Made by a program: the position numbers and the translations under genes | Assembly (NCBI GenBank): GCA_027422505.1 | Contig: JAPQWV010000018.1 | Span: 10,310,001-10,374,000, forward strand | DNA length: 64,000 nt | DNA from: Craterostigma plantagineum | Taxonomy: Eukaryota > Streptophyta > Magnoliopsida > Lamiales > Linderniaceae | Reading direction: 5' to 3' | Part shown: piece by piece, positions 35,667 through 47,076 of the stretch | Layout: the number at the start of each line of letters is the position of its first letter | Numbering within the stretch: position 1 is the stretch's first letter | The notes under the pieces: model-generated | Seen by the model: only the letters and a program-made list of their open reading frames with translations | What the model was told of the DNA's origin: nothing | Databases searched by the model: none

Positions 35667-38475
35667 CTCGACCACTGGAACTAATCCACATCGATCTCTG
35701 TGGGCTGATGCAGACTCAAAGCATAAATGGAAGAAAGTACGTGCTAGTGATCGTCGATGACTACTCTCGCTACACTTGGACAAAGTTCCTCCAAACCAAA
35801 GATGAGACCGATGACTTGATCATTAATTTTGTGAATACCACCCAGAACTTGCTGCAGCAGACTATCCAAGTCATTCGAACAGACTGGCACTGAGTTCAAG
35901 AACAGACGTCTCAGTGAATTTTATCAGAAACTTGTGATAAGTCAACAATACTCAGCTGCAAAAACTCATCAACAAAATGGGGTCGTTGAAAGGAAAAATC
36001 GAACCATAGTGGAAGCAGCTCGAACAATGCTGATTCATTCTAGACTTCCACACTTTCTATGGGCTGAAGGAGTTAATACCGCTTGTTTTACTCAAAACAG
36101 GACGGTGGTTCACAAAAGGTTCAACAAGACAACATACGAGATTGTGAATAATAGAGTACCCAATATCTCTTTCTTTAAAGTCTTCGGGTGCAAGTGCTTT
36201 GTGGCGAACGACCGAGAGCAACGTGCCAAGTTCGACCCTAAAGCATTCGAAGCGACTTTCGTTGGGTATTCTTCAACCTCGAAAGCGTACCGAGTATATA
36301 TCAAGTCCAACCACACAATCAAAGAAATCTACAACGTCACTTTCCACGAAGTGGCGGACATGGCTTCTGGTCACGTCAGTTCAGGACCCGTGCTTAACCC
36401 GATGGCTCCTGCACACCTCAGTTCAGGACCCATATCCAACCAGATAGCTTCTGAATATAACAGTTCAAAGAACCTGTTTTCACTGGTGTGTTGGCACAAA
36501 ACCAACAGAAGATGGCAACAACTTTGAAATCAACATCAGAAGAAGCATTAAGACTCGCATTAGACGATCTAGACTCTCTTCGAGCCCGTATATCGGTCAC
36601 ACACTGCTACACCTATAGTGGATTCTACACCTAACGAGACCGATGTACCTAGTACTTCTCACGTCCCTACCTCACCCGATCAGATTTACCACAGAATAAC
36701 GAAGAACCTACAATGGTTATTGAGGAAGAATCATCAGAGACGATCGTTTCAAGTGCAGAAGTGGAACTTCCTCAAACAATTGAGCAATCAGAGATAATTG
36801 GAAATCTAGAACCACAACTGGCGGACGTATCTTCCTCAGCCCTGCCGCATGAGCACAAGTGGACTAGTTCCCATCCGATTGATCAGATAATTGGCGATCT
36901 CTCGAGCGGAGTAAGGACACGTCGTCAGCTCAATCTTTTCAGCTGCTTCTTAAGCTAAAATGAGCCTACTAAAGTAGCAGACGCACTACGAGACCCGGAT
37001 TGGATAATTGCGATGCAAGAAGAAATTCATCAATTCGAACGTCTTCAAGTGTGGACCTTAGTACCCCGTCCACATGGAAAACAATAATCGGAACCAAATG
37101 GATATTCAAGAATCAGAAGAATGAAGATGGTGAAGTGATCCGGAACAAAGCAAGGCCAGTTACGAAGGGCTACAATCAACAGGAAGGCATCGACTACGAC
37201 GAGACATATGCTCCTGTTGCCCGAATCGAAGCTATCCGCCTTCACCTGGCTTATGCGACTCACAAAGACTTCAAAGTCTATCAGATGGATGTTAAGACCC
37301 CTTTCTCAACGGCGTGTTAAAAGAAGAAGTCTACGTCGCTCAACCGGAAGGCTTCGTTGATCAAGAAAATCCCGATCACGTCTATCGATTGGACAAAGCT
37401 CTCTATGGACTAAAACAAGCCCACGTGTTTGGTACGATGTCTTGAGTGATTTCCTCGTGAAGTCTGGGTTCATACGAGGAACGATAGACACAACCCTCTT
37501 CATCAAATGGCAAGACAAAGATCTGATGGTCGTTCAAGATACGTCGACGATATCATCTTCGGATCAACAAATCTGCGGCTTTGCACGAAGTTTGGAGATC
37601 TTATGAAAAATAAGTTCGAGATGAGTCACATGGGAGAGATGCAGTTCTTCTTAGGACTACAAATCATGCAACTCGAAGATGGGATTTTCATCAGTCGGAC
37701 AAAATACGTCAAGGATTTTCTGAAGAAATTCCATCAAGATCAGAGCAAGCCTCTTAGCACTCCTATGTCACCAAGCTGCAAGTTGGATGCCGGATCCGCT
37801 GGAAAGCCGGTCGACGTCACACTGTATAGCAGTATCATTGGATCTCTTCTCTACCTCACTTCCAGCCGGCCAGACATCATGTTTGCCACTTGCTTATGTG
37901 CCCGTTTTCAAGCCGATCCCAAAGAATCCCATATGCTCGCGGTCAAAAGCATTCTGCGTTACCTTAAGGACACTTCTACCCTCGGACTATGGTATCCAAA
38001 CGGTACGAATTTCAATCTTATCGGCTATACTGATGCTGATTATGCTGGTTGTCGAATGGACAGGAAAAGCACGTCCGGTGGCGCTAAATTTCTAGGCGAA
38101 AAGCTGGTCTGCTGGTCATCCAAAAAGCAGAACTGTGTCTCAACTTCGACGGCCAAAGCGCAATACGTGGCTGGCGCCAGTTGTTGCTCCCAGATGCTGT
38201 GGATACGGACTCAGCTTCGCGACTATGGGTCCAATTTAAATAATATACCCATATATAGTGATAGTCAAAGTGCCATCGCTATTACTTGCAATCCTGTTCA
38301 TCACTCACGCACAAAACACATAGACATTAGATATCGCTTTATCAAATATCATGTAGAAAAAGGCACCATAGATATGTATTTCGTGAACACGGATTTCCAA
38401 TTAGCTGACATTTTCACCAAGGCATTGGATGAAAAATGATTTCAATTCCTTGTCGGAAAATTAGGTATGTTGAAT
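35667..38475 (+). pseudogene. Element C pol, integrase, reverse transcriptase and RNase H
   Basis: Pol resumes after LINE-1. The integrase core (VDDYSRYTWTKF near 35752) loses a base near 35883, just after IRTD, then NGVVERKNRT (about 35977) carries the last catalytic Glu. A C-terminal GKNK-type region, FFKVFGCKCFV, follows. After a linker with repeated SSGP motifs comes the RT ([30 protein letters not shown], catalytic YVDD at 37540-37551) and RNase H (TDADYAGCRMDRKSTSG, STSTAKAQYVAGA), then an LADIFTKAL tail. Frameshifts lie near 35883, 37080, 37305, 37420 and 37535, and a stop at 36956. Order and motifs are typical of Ty1/copia. Reading across LINE-1 restores the integrase sequence seen intact in element A. 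Confidence 0.92.
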
Positions 38476-40707
38476 CTTCCGTAATACGTGCTTTACGTGA
38501 TCTTCTGTGCTACATAATGTTCTATGCTATGTGTTTTCTTTGCTTATATGCTTTATCTTGCGTGAATTTAATAAATAAATAAAAATTTTAGTACATATAA
38601 AAATACTATACATATACCTATAATATAGGGGGATGAAGAAATTCTTTAGGATGCTTTGATCCAAAGTCACTTAGAATTTTACCCCGGCATGCGATCGATT
38701 TAATTGCTTAATTTTGTCAGTCTAAGTCGCATTCTTGTGTCTAAAGGTCATTAGGTTGCTCCACTAGACACAAAGCCACTATACATACGAGAGGTCTCAA
38801 GCCTTGATCATTTCTTTCCTTGGATCTATTTCTCGAGTGAGTCACACATCAATTGCTTGTCTTAACTAGTGATACTTGGCTTCATACTCACCTAGCCTCA
38901 GATCGTTAGGAAAATGATAAGGGCGCTTAGATTATTCCTCAATCGGCCTTATAAAAATTTTTTATCCTCTTTAGCCCTTAGTCATCCAATTTGAGCCTTC
39001 TCCGACGTCCTTTATTCCTTTGAATCCCATTCCCAGCCTTCAACTGTATTCTATATTCTTCGGATGGTTATTCAAACGATAAAAAGGAGGGGAGAAAATA
39101 AGAAGGATGATAACAAAAGAAGGCATTGCTTAATGCGCAATCAGAGCAAAGGAACCTGCCTTCCGACAATCTCTTAGAAGGTGGCATGGATCCTGCTGTG
39201 AACTTTTCCAACGAATCTCGTACGCTCGTCAGAACGACTAGAAAGAGGAGCACCACTAAGTGAACTTCTCCAACGATAATTAGGTCTTATATCAGGAAAC
39301 GAGAAGAGGAGCGCAGTCTCGGGTACGAATTCCATAACCGTGAACTTCTCCAAGCAGATAATCTCTGAAACCTCTCTAGGGATTAAGAGAAGAGGAGCAC
39401 GGTATCGGCCCGAGTACCAACAAGAAGAACTTCGCCTACGATAATCTCCTATAGCCTCATGGAGAAGCGGAGCTTCAGCTTGAGCATAGCATAAAAAGGG
39501 ATAATTCTTAAAAGAAAAGGAGGGAGAAAAGATCGAAAAAAAAAAGAGAAAACGCCGAAAAACAAAAGGAGACGGACGTAGAAATGGAATATGACGAAGA
39601 GATAAGCTCATTTTCCTCTAAATTCCTTCCCTTCTAAGTCCTAGCCAAACTAAAATCCTTACAATCCTTTGATTCCAATCGACGGTCTCTCGCTTAGGTG
39701 AAATGATTAAAAATGCCTCGATCACAGGTAAATTGACTTTGCTTGTGTTGACTTGAGCAATATAAATATAAAATCCCAAGGTTAAAAATAATATAGTGCT
39801 AGAGCGAATCTAGTGAGAGTTGTCGAAATAGACCAGTCTATGAACTTAGGACTTTAGTTTGACGACATGACTTGACGGCATTTTCTTCTTTCAAATGTTT
39901 CGTAAAATTTTAGGTGTGACGATTGATCAAAGTAAAATAATCTGACCCCATACTATAATAACTTTAAGAAAAAAATTCTTGAATCAAAAATTTCGCATAT
40001 TTTGACATGAAATGTTATATTTCATATGCGTTGAAGTGACTAAATGCGAATTTATTTTATTCTCGCACATTCTAAATGTAATTTTCAATTGCATTGGTAC
40101 TGAATTGTTTAAATGCGATAAATTTTTTTCATTGCTCTTATCCTCACACAATGCCTCTAGTACATGGTTTCGGGGACCACGTATATGTGCTTACTAGGCA
40201 AAATTGTGTGTTATATGTTCGTGAATTAAATTGATTTCATATGCTTGCATATTTAGTCAATTTTTTGCGCATTATTTGAGGGGAGCAAATATAAAATAGT
40301 GCATTAGCTCCAAATATTCTTGACGTTTTTCTCTAAGCGTTTCAGATTCCTTCAAACAAAATTAAGGAGTGAGACGTTGACACTACAAGGAATGGAGCTA
40401 GTCACATACCAAATTAACTCCATTATTTCTAACGTTTTTTTTCTTTCTAAGTGGTACAGATTTTAATCACTGCTAGGGAAGACTAGACGTTACTACACAG
40501 AAAATACAGGGAGTTATTGCATTTATTTTAAATTCTCAGGGGGAGCTTTATAATGTGATTTTATTTGAAATAGGGATCAATCTGAAAATTTTTAAAAGCA
40601 CTTACAATCGAGAAATTGGATATAAGAATTAATTCGCTATCATAAATTTCTCGATCGTAAGACAGTGTTGGGAACAATTGTTGATTAACCGCAATAACTT
40701 GCGATCG
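38476..40707 (+). other. Element C pol-env spacer, left part
   Basis: Noncoding counterpart of 10211-13289. It has a PPT-like ATAGGGGGA at 38625-38633, the GAACTTCTCCAA/GATAAT repeat block at about 39180-39470 with an antisense ORF, a region matching element A (39650-40250), and CGATCG-rich motifs from about 40600. It is interrupted at 40722 by LINE-3. Confidence 0.7.
39174..39611 (-). other. Antisense ORF in element C spacer, 145 codons
   Basis: Open minus-strand frame starting at an ATG (MSLSLRHIPF) with a Phe/Ser-rich N-terminus, then the segment AEAPLLHEAIGDYRRRSSSC and onward that is shared with 10890-11360. The C-termini differ. No known domain recognised. The two elements' damaged sense genes contrast with the intact antisense frame in both, but the DNA in this block is conserved overall (by eye over 90%), so an open frame could persist without selection. 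Confidence 0.4.
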
Positions 40708-41025
40708 AGAAAATTGAATTGAGAAATCTCGGCGATTAAAAAATATTCTCTCTAGTTTCTCTCTCTACGTTTTTGCTCTCTAGGTCACGTTAAACCCTAA
40801 AATCCAACGTTCAAAGCCCTTGGTCTTCCTCGACGTTTCCGACGACACCGCAGGCTGGTTTGGACGCGGCGCGGCGGCTCACGTCGGCCCCACCGCCGGG
40901 ATCAGACGGCGGTGGTCTGGGCCTGGTTTCCCCGCTCCCCCCTTTTCACGTTCTTTCCTCTGTGACCTTTCAGCTTCCCCGAACCTTCATCTTCCTCGAC
41001 GAACTTGACGACGATTTGATTGGAT

Positions 41026-42898
41026 ATGGCTTCTCCTTCATCATCGGAACCTGTTCGTGTGTCCAGGAAGTTGCCGGACCTCGATGCTTTGGCCGCTAAA
41101 TACCCGGAATTTGCGGCTGCTCTTAATTGTTCGGAATTTTACTCCCTCATGAATCGGTTATTGGGTGTTAATCTCGGCTCAGCATCTGGGGAAAGTGCCC
41201 CTTCGATTCACTTGGTTTCTGACGAGCTTCTCGGAGGGTTGGGTGGTCGTTCTCGCTCGTATGATACGAATGCGCCGAACCCGGTGCATGGGGTTTTGTC
41301 AGGGGGTCTCGGTGTTGCCGGGGTTTCCCAGCCCCTTCGGAATGCGCCTATTCGGAGTATTCTGAAGCATACCAATAGGCCGGGTGAGCTGATTCCACCT
41401 AGGTCTTCGTCAACGGATAGCTTTCCAGGTTCAAGTCGGGGTGCCGAAGTTTCTGACGGTGCTTTGGCTCATGGGGCAATTGGGCTGAACTCGGAAGCAA
41501 AACAGACTGGTAAGGGCTCCTCTTCTTCGGTGATCAGTACTGATATCTCGGCTGCGGGATCGGGGAAAGATCGTGCATCTAGTGAGAGTGAGGTTCCAAC
41601 TAGGGTTTCTTCGTCGCGTGTTCATGCTGGTGGGACGGCTGTTTCTGGGACGGCTGTTTCTGGGCGTAACTCTCAGCCAGGGTTTGTTTCTGGTCTGGGC
41701 GTTTATCTTCAGCGGTTGGGCCTGGGGGTACTCAAAGGATGGCCCCGAGGACTGGTTCGGATGCTTCTTTACCCCCTAAGAATGGCGATGGAGGAGCTGT
41801 GGGTTCTTCGTTTGCGCAAGTTCTAACGGGGAGACGTATTCGGCCACAACAGCGAACGGCGCTTAGTTTCACTCCCCCCACTGTTGTTGATGGGGTGGCG
41901 GTTGTCTGTCCTACGTGGGAGGTTGCTAAGCAAGGGCTGGATAGATGGAACCACACTTTGGTGGGTTATTTCCTTGGACGGCGGCCTTGTTTTCCCTTCG
42001 TGGAGAAGTTCGTTCGCTCATCTTCAGCGGGTGTGGAAGAGGTTCAGGCCATGATCAACGGCTTTTTCATTTTCAGGTTTGACTCGGATAAGTCGATGAC
42101 GGCGGCTCTCGAGGGAGGTCCTTGGTTATGGCAGGGGCAGCCCCTCTTCCTGGAAGCTTGGATGCCCGGCATGTCGTTCGAGCGTAAGGAACATACGGAG
42201 GTTCCGTTGTGGGTCAAGCTTAGGAATATCCCCAATGAATTTTGGACCCCCGCGGGCTTGGGCATCGTGGCTAGTGCCGTTGGGCAGCCGCTTTTTGCCG
42301 ACGGCACACTATGAGTGCTACTCGTATCGACTACGCTCGGGTCTGTATCATTAAGGACCTAAAGACGGAGTTTATTGAGAAGTTTAATATTAAGCTGCTC
42401 TCTGAGGATGGGAGTCCACGTGGGATGGTTCCGGTTACTGTGGAGTACGAATGGAAGCCTTCTAAATGTACGAGGTGTGATACGTGGACCCATTCGGATG
42501 GTTCTTGCCCGATGGCCAAGAAGACTACTATGGTTAAGGCCGCTCATCCTGATGAGAAGCGGGAGAGGCAGCCCACCTTGGGTAACGCGATTCGGGCTCC
42601 TAGTCCTAGAGATGATGATTGGCGACAGGTTGGGCCGAGGGGCAAGAGTTCCGATGGTTCTTACCAGGCGGCTACGGTCCATCCGGTGGCTTCTACAAAG
42701 GATGCGACTACGAGTTCTTGTAGGACTGACCCTCTGTGCTCCTCGGCTGAGACTAGTGATGATGATCTCCGGGCTGAGGCGGAGCGTAATGCTCTTTTCT
42801 GGGGTAAAGCGAGTAACCCCTTCCATGCTTTGTCTGATGTTGATGATGAGTGCGCTTCTGAGGGTCCTAAAGCAGCCCTTTCGGACCGCTTGTCATGA
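41026..42898 (+). pseudogene. LINE-3 ORF1
   Basis: Starts at the ATG at 41026 (MASPSSSEPVRVSRKLP). An N-terminal helical segment and Ser-rich linker precede a frameshift near 41690-41740. The DUF4283-type domain follows (HTLVGYFLGRRPCFPFVEKF, about 41950; VPLWVKLRNIPNEFW, about 42200). Another frameshift near 42305 precedes a CCHC zinc knuckle CTRCDTWTHSDGSC (about 42468-42509) and an acidic tail. The stop TGA at 42896-42898 overlaps the ORF2 start. The knuckle and DUF4283 together identify an L1-type ORF1 nucleic-acid-binding protein; two frameshifts make it inactive. Confidence 0.88.
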
Positions 42899-45800
42899 TT
42901 GCGTTTGCCTCGTGGAACGTGAGGGGTCTCAATAAGAGAGACCATGGGAGGGCGGTGATGGATCTTATCTCTAAGTTTGATTTAAAACTTTTCGGGCTAT
43001 TGGAAACTCGCGTCTCTTCTATTAACGCTAGTTCTGTCTCGGGAGGCATTAGGGACTCTTGGCAATAATTTTTTGATTATGGTGATGGGCCGGGAACGAG
43101 GATTTGGGTTGGTTGGGACCCCAGTTTTGTTCATGTCACCATTGTGGGATGCTCTATACAAGCTGTTCATTGTAGAGTTTGTTCTCTTGCATCGCAGGAA
43201 CTCTGCTATATTTCCTTTGTGTATGGGAAGAATCGGAGAGAGGAGAGGGCTGATCTTTGGGATGAGATTATCCAGATTTCGGAGAATAGGGCCGACGATC
43301 CGTGGCTGATCCTCGGGGATTTCAATGCCGTTACTGATATTTCCGAGGCGAAGGGTGGTAATCCGTCTGTTTTGGAGGCGACGGAGCTCAGGGATTGCTT
43401 GATCAATGCCGACCTGACTACCTTATCTTCGACGGGGAGGTTCTTCACTTGGTTCAACCAGCAGCGTGCGGAGGCGGGTATCTGGCGGCGGCTTGATCGT
43501 ATGGCTGGCAATCCCTCGTGGTTTGCTACCCACCCTGATTTGGCTTACTACTGCGATTTTCCCGCTACTTCCGATCATTCTCCTCTTATTCTCGCGGCTG
43601 CCCGGGGAAGTGGGAGGCGTCCTTGCTTCAAGTTCGATAACTTTCTGGTTTCTGATCCTAGGTTCATTGACGTGGTGAGGAGAGCTTGGCTGAATCATTC
43701 GGATGGCTTCCCGATGTTCTCTTTTGTTCGCCGACTTAAGATGCTCAAGCCACACATCCGCGATCTCAGACGCCTGAAGGGAGACTTGGCTAGGAATGTT
43801 CTTGAGGCCAAATTCTTCCTTGAGCTGAGTCAATCTTTCGTTGAGAGGTACCATTCGGAACCCCTTTTCCTTGACTTCGAGTCTACGTGCAGGTGTTTAT
43901 ACTCCAAGGCTGTGGAGATTGAACAGTCTGCCCTCTCTCAGCGGGCCAAACTTGCTTGGCTTAAGGATGGGGACCAATGTACCTCTTTCTTCTTCAAGAA
44001 GGTAACCCTGAGACGTGCACGTAATCGTATTCTCTCGTTGGAGGACGATAATGGGCTGGTTATTGAGGGTGATCAGCAGGTGGCGGCTGAACTGATCCGA
44101 TTCTATAAGGAGCTCCTTGGGAAGTCGGCTAGGGACACTCCGGTTCGTGTGGATGATCTCCGTAACTTTGTTACTACTTCCATTCATCCGGATGTGGGGG
44201 ATGAGATGATTTGTCCGGTTACGGGGGCTGAAATCAAGGCAGTGATTTTCGAGATGGGCAGCGAGAAGGCCCCCGGGCCTGATGGTTACACTGCAGCTTT
44301 CTTCAAAGCTGCTTGGGAGGTTGTTGGCGATGATCTTCCCGTTGCTGTTCAGGACTTCTTCAGCACTGGCATCTTACTGAAAGGCCTTAACAGCACACTT
44401 ATTACTCTTATTCCGAAAGGTGAGGCTGCTAGGAATGCGTCGGACTTCCGCCCTATCTCTTGCTGCAATGTCATTTTCAAGGTCATCTCGAAGATCCTCG
44501 CTAACCGGCTGCGTCCCTGCCTTGCTGATCTCGTGCATCCCTCACAGACTGCTTTTGTCCCTGGGAGGCGCATCTCTGACAACATTCTGATGGCCCAGGA
44601 AATCTGCCTTGCTTATCAGAATCGGAGCAAGCCGGCGCACGTGGCGTTCAAGGTCGATTTGGCGAAGGCCTACGACAAGGTTGAGTGGAGCTTCTTGTTG
44701 GCGGTCCTGTCGGCCATGAAGTTTCCCCCTCTCTTTATTAGATGGGTGTCTGCTTGTGTGACTTCGACTTCTTTCTCCATTAATCTCAATGGAGCGCCTG
44801 TGGGTTTCTTCGAGGGGAAGAGAGGCTTGCGACAGGGAGATCCGCTGTCCCCCTATCTCTTTACTCTTGACATGGAGGTCCTCCATGGTATTATTGCTCG
44901 AGCATCCGTGCTGATAGCAGATTTCAGTTCCACTGGCGGTGTGAGTCGATGCGATTGGCAATGCTCACGTTTGCGGACGATCTTATGCTGTTTTGCCATG
45001 CCGATCCTTGCTCGGTCAAGGTGTTTAAGGATGCTCTGGATACCTTTGCTTCTTTGTCCGGTCTCTGCCCCAACCCCGGAAGAGCGAGATGTTTGTTTCT
45101 AAGAGGGCTGAGAATATTTCGAACTCCCTCCTGACCATCATGGGATTTCAGCTAGGTAAGCTTCCCGTTCGTTATCTGGGCGTTCCTCTTCTTCACTCGA
45201 GGCTCCGGCTGGTGGACTGTGCCCCTCTTCTTCACGCGGTGGATAAGCGGGTTGGGTCTTGGTTGAACCGGTCTCTCTCCTACGCGGGAAGGGTCCAACT
45301 TATCCGGTCCGTCCTTGGGTCGATTCATTTGTACTGGTCCAGTGTGTTCCTGCTGCCTAAGGGTGTGGTCAAGGCTTTGGAGACGAGATTTAGGCGTTTT
45401 CTGTGGGCTGGTTCTTCCCCCAAAGTCGCGTGGAGGAGGTGTGCCTGCCGGTTAATGAAGGAGGCCTTGGTATTCGATCGATCACGACTGATAATAAGGC
45501 CATGATGCTGCGCCTTCTGTGGCTTATTGGGAATAGAGATCTTTCTTCGATTTGGGTTAAGTGGCTCCTCCATACGAGACTTAGCCAGAGATCCTTTTGG
45601 GCTGTCCTTCCGTCGTCTAATGATGCGTGGAGCTGGAAGAAGGTTCTTCAGCTTAGAGATGTCTTTCGATCTCTTGTTGCCTTTACGGTGGGTAATGGTG
45701 ACTCGATTTGGCTTTGGAAAGACCCGTGGCTGCTCCCTTCCCCGCTTGTGGACCACTTCCCTCGAGGTCCGATGGCGATGGGTCTTCCTACTGACACTAG

Positions 45801-46434
45801 ACTGTCTGCAGTCTTTAATGCGGAGGGGTGGAACTGGCCTGCCAGGTACTCGGTTGAATACTTGGATATTGAACCTTTGCTCCCTGTGATTTTCCCTTTG
45901 GAGAGGGACTCTTTTCGATGGAAAGGCGCTAAGGATGGTCGCTTCTCTACAGCGAGGGCCCGTGATGCCATTAGGTACCGTCGCCCGGATGTGCCTTGGG
46001 CTGATCTGTTTGGGGGACCAGCGCGGGTTCCAAGGTTCGAGTTCATTCTTTGGCTCGCTATTCGTGAGCGGCTTTCCACGCGGGATAAACCTTGGATTGC
46101 GTTACGGGCTGGTTCTAATTTGTGTGCTTTGTGCGGCCTTTTCCCGGAGACTACTAACCATCTCTTCTTCGAATGTGAATTCTCATTGAGATGTGTTCAG
46201 TTGCTTGAAGATAGGACTAAGTGGAGCTGGCCGGTTCGTGTTTGGAGTTTGGGCGTGCGTTCAGCAGCTAGGAGATGGCGAGGTCAACATCTTCTTCACG
46301 TGATGTTCCGTCACTTGGTTGCCTCACTGGTTTATCACATCTGGAAGGAGCGGAATAGGCGTTGGAAAGAGAACATCTCCTCATCTCCTCAGAAGGTGAT
46401 CTCGTTGGTTCTCGGTTCGGCTTGTTCGGCTTGA
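42895..46434 (+). pseudogene. LINE-3 ORF2 (endonuclease-reverse transcriptase)
   Basis: ATG at 42895 (MIAFASWNVRGLNKRDHG). The APE-type endonuclease includes LLETRVS, GDFNAVTD and TSDHSPL; one in-frame TAA lies at 43066. The RT spans about 43940-45400 (APGPDGYTAAFFKAAW, RPISCCNVIFKVISK, VPGRRISDNI, KRGLRQGDPLSPYLF, catalytic FADDLMLF near 44970). The zf-RVT region (CALCGLFPETTNHLFFEC, about 46120-46173) and RNRRWKEN end the protein near 46434. Frameshifts near 44900, 45075 and 45440 disrupt it. Domain order and lack of a downstream RNase H fit plant L1-type LINEs. Confidence 0.92.
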
Positions 46435-46567
46435 CACGGTTCACACGCGGTTTGCCTTCCAGGTGGCGGCTGTCAAGCGACTGTGGCATGTTGGTTGATG
46501 GTTGGGCTGTTTTTCTTGTTTGGTGTTTGTGTGGGTTTGGGCTTGCGGTGTTGTTTGTGCTTGTTTG

Positions 46568-46587
46568 ACCAGTAGCCTGTTACTGGT
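46568..46587 (+). other. 3' UTR hairpin of LINE-3
   Basis: ACCAGTA-GCCTGT-TACTGGT, identical to LINE E, about 65 nt before the poly(A). Confidence 0.8.
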
Positions 46588-46677
46588 TTGTCGGTGGGTT
46601 GGTCCACCTTTTCATTGTACTTTCCTTCGTCTTTTATTTTCGGAAAATTTACCAAAAAAAAAAGAAAATTGAATTGA

Positions 46678-47076
46678 AGATCAATTTTCGAATCGAAAAT
46701 TTCTCGAGCGCAAATAGTAATGGGCCTGTCCATTTAATCGCAAAACGTCAAATCGGAAACCCAACATTGAATACAGCGAGTAAATAAAAGTTCATCTTTG
46801 TGTCAGTCGAAAAACTTTTTCACACGCAACCCTAAATCGCAAAAAATCCTCTGGCGAAAAACTTTCGCAGACAGTTCAAATCACTCACAAATCTTTCCAT
46901 TTTCAACTCAAAATTGTCTGTTTAAGGTAGAAATGAGAATGTGTTGATAGTTGCGTGTGATTTAACGTAGTTAGCATCTGCATTTTTGAAGTTCTTCGCA
47001 TGTTTAAGTTTAGATTTCCGTCTGTTCTTCAAAACTGAGAAATCGTATACTGTTTTATAGTGATTTAGGCTTGATT
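46678..47076 (+). other. Element C spacer, right part
   Basis: AT-rich noncoding DNA after LINE-3, with TTTCTCGAGCGCAAA-like motifs. It leads into the env-like ORF. No gene seen. Confidence 0.6.

Larger units (their letters stand above)
40723..46662 (+). mobile_element. LINE-3: full-length L1-type LINE in element C spacer
   Basis: About 5.9 kb, flanked by the 15-bp duplication AGAAAATTGAATTGA (40708-40722 and 46663-46677), with an A-run before the right copy. It contains a 5' UTR (40723-41025), ORF1, ORF2 and a short 3' UTR (46435-46662) with a hairpin. It is diverged in protein sequence from LINE-1/LINE-2 and belongs to the hairpin group of D and E. Confidence 0.93.
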
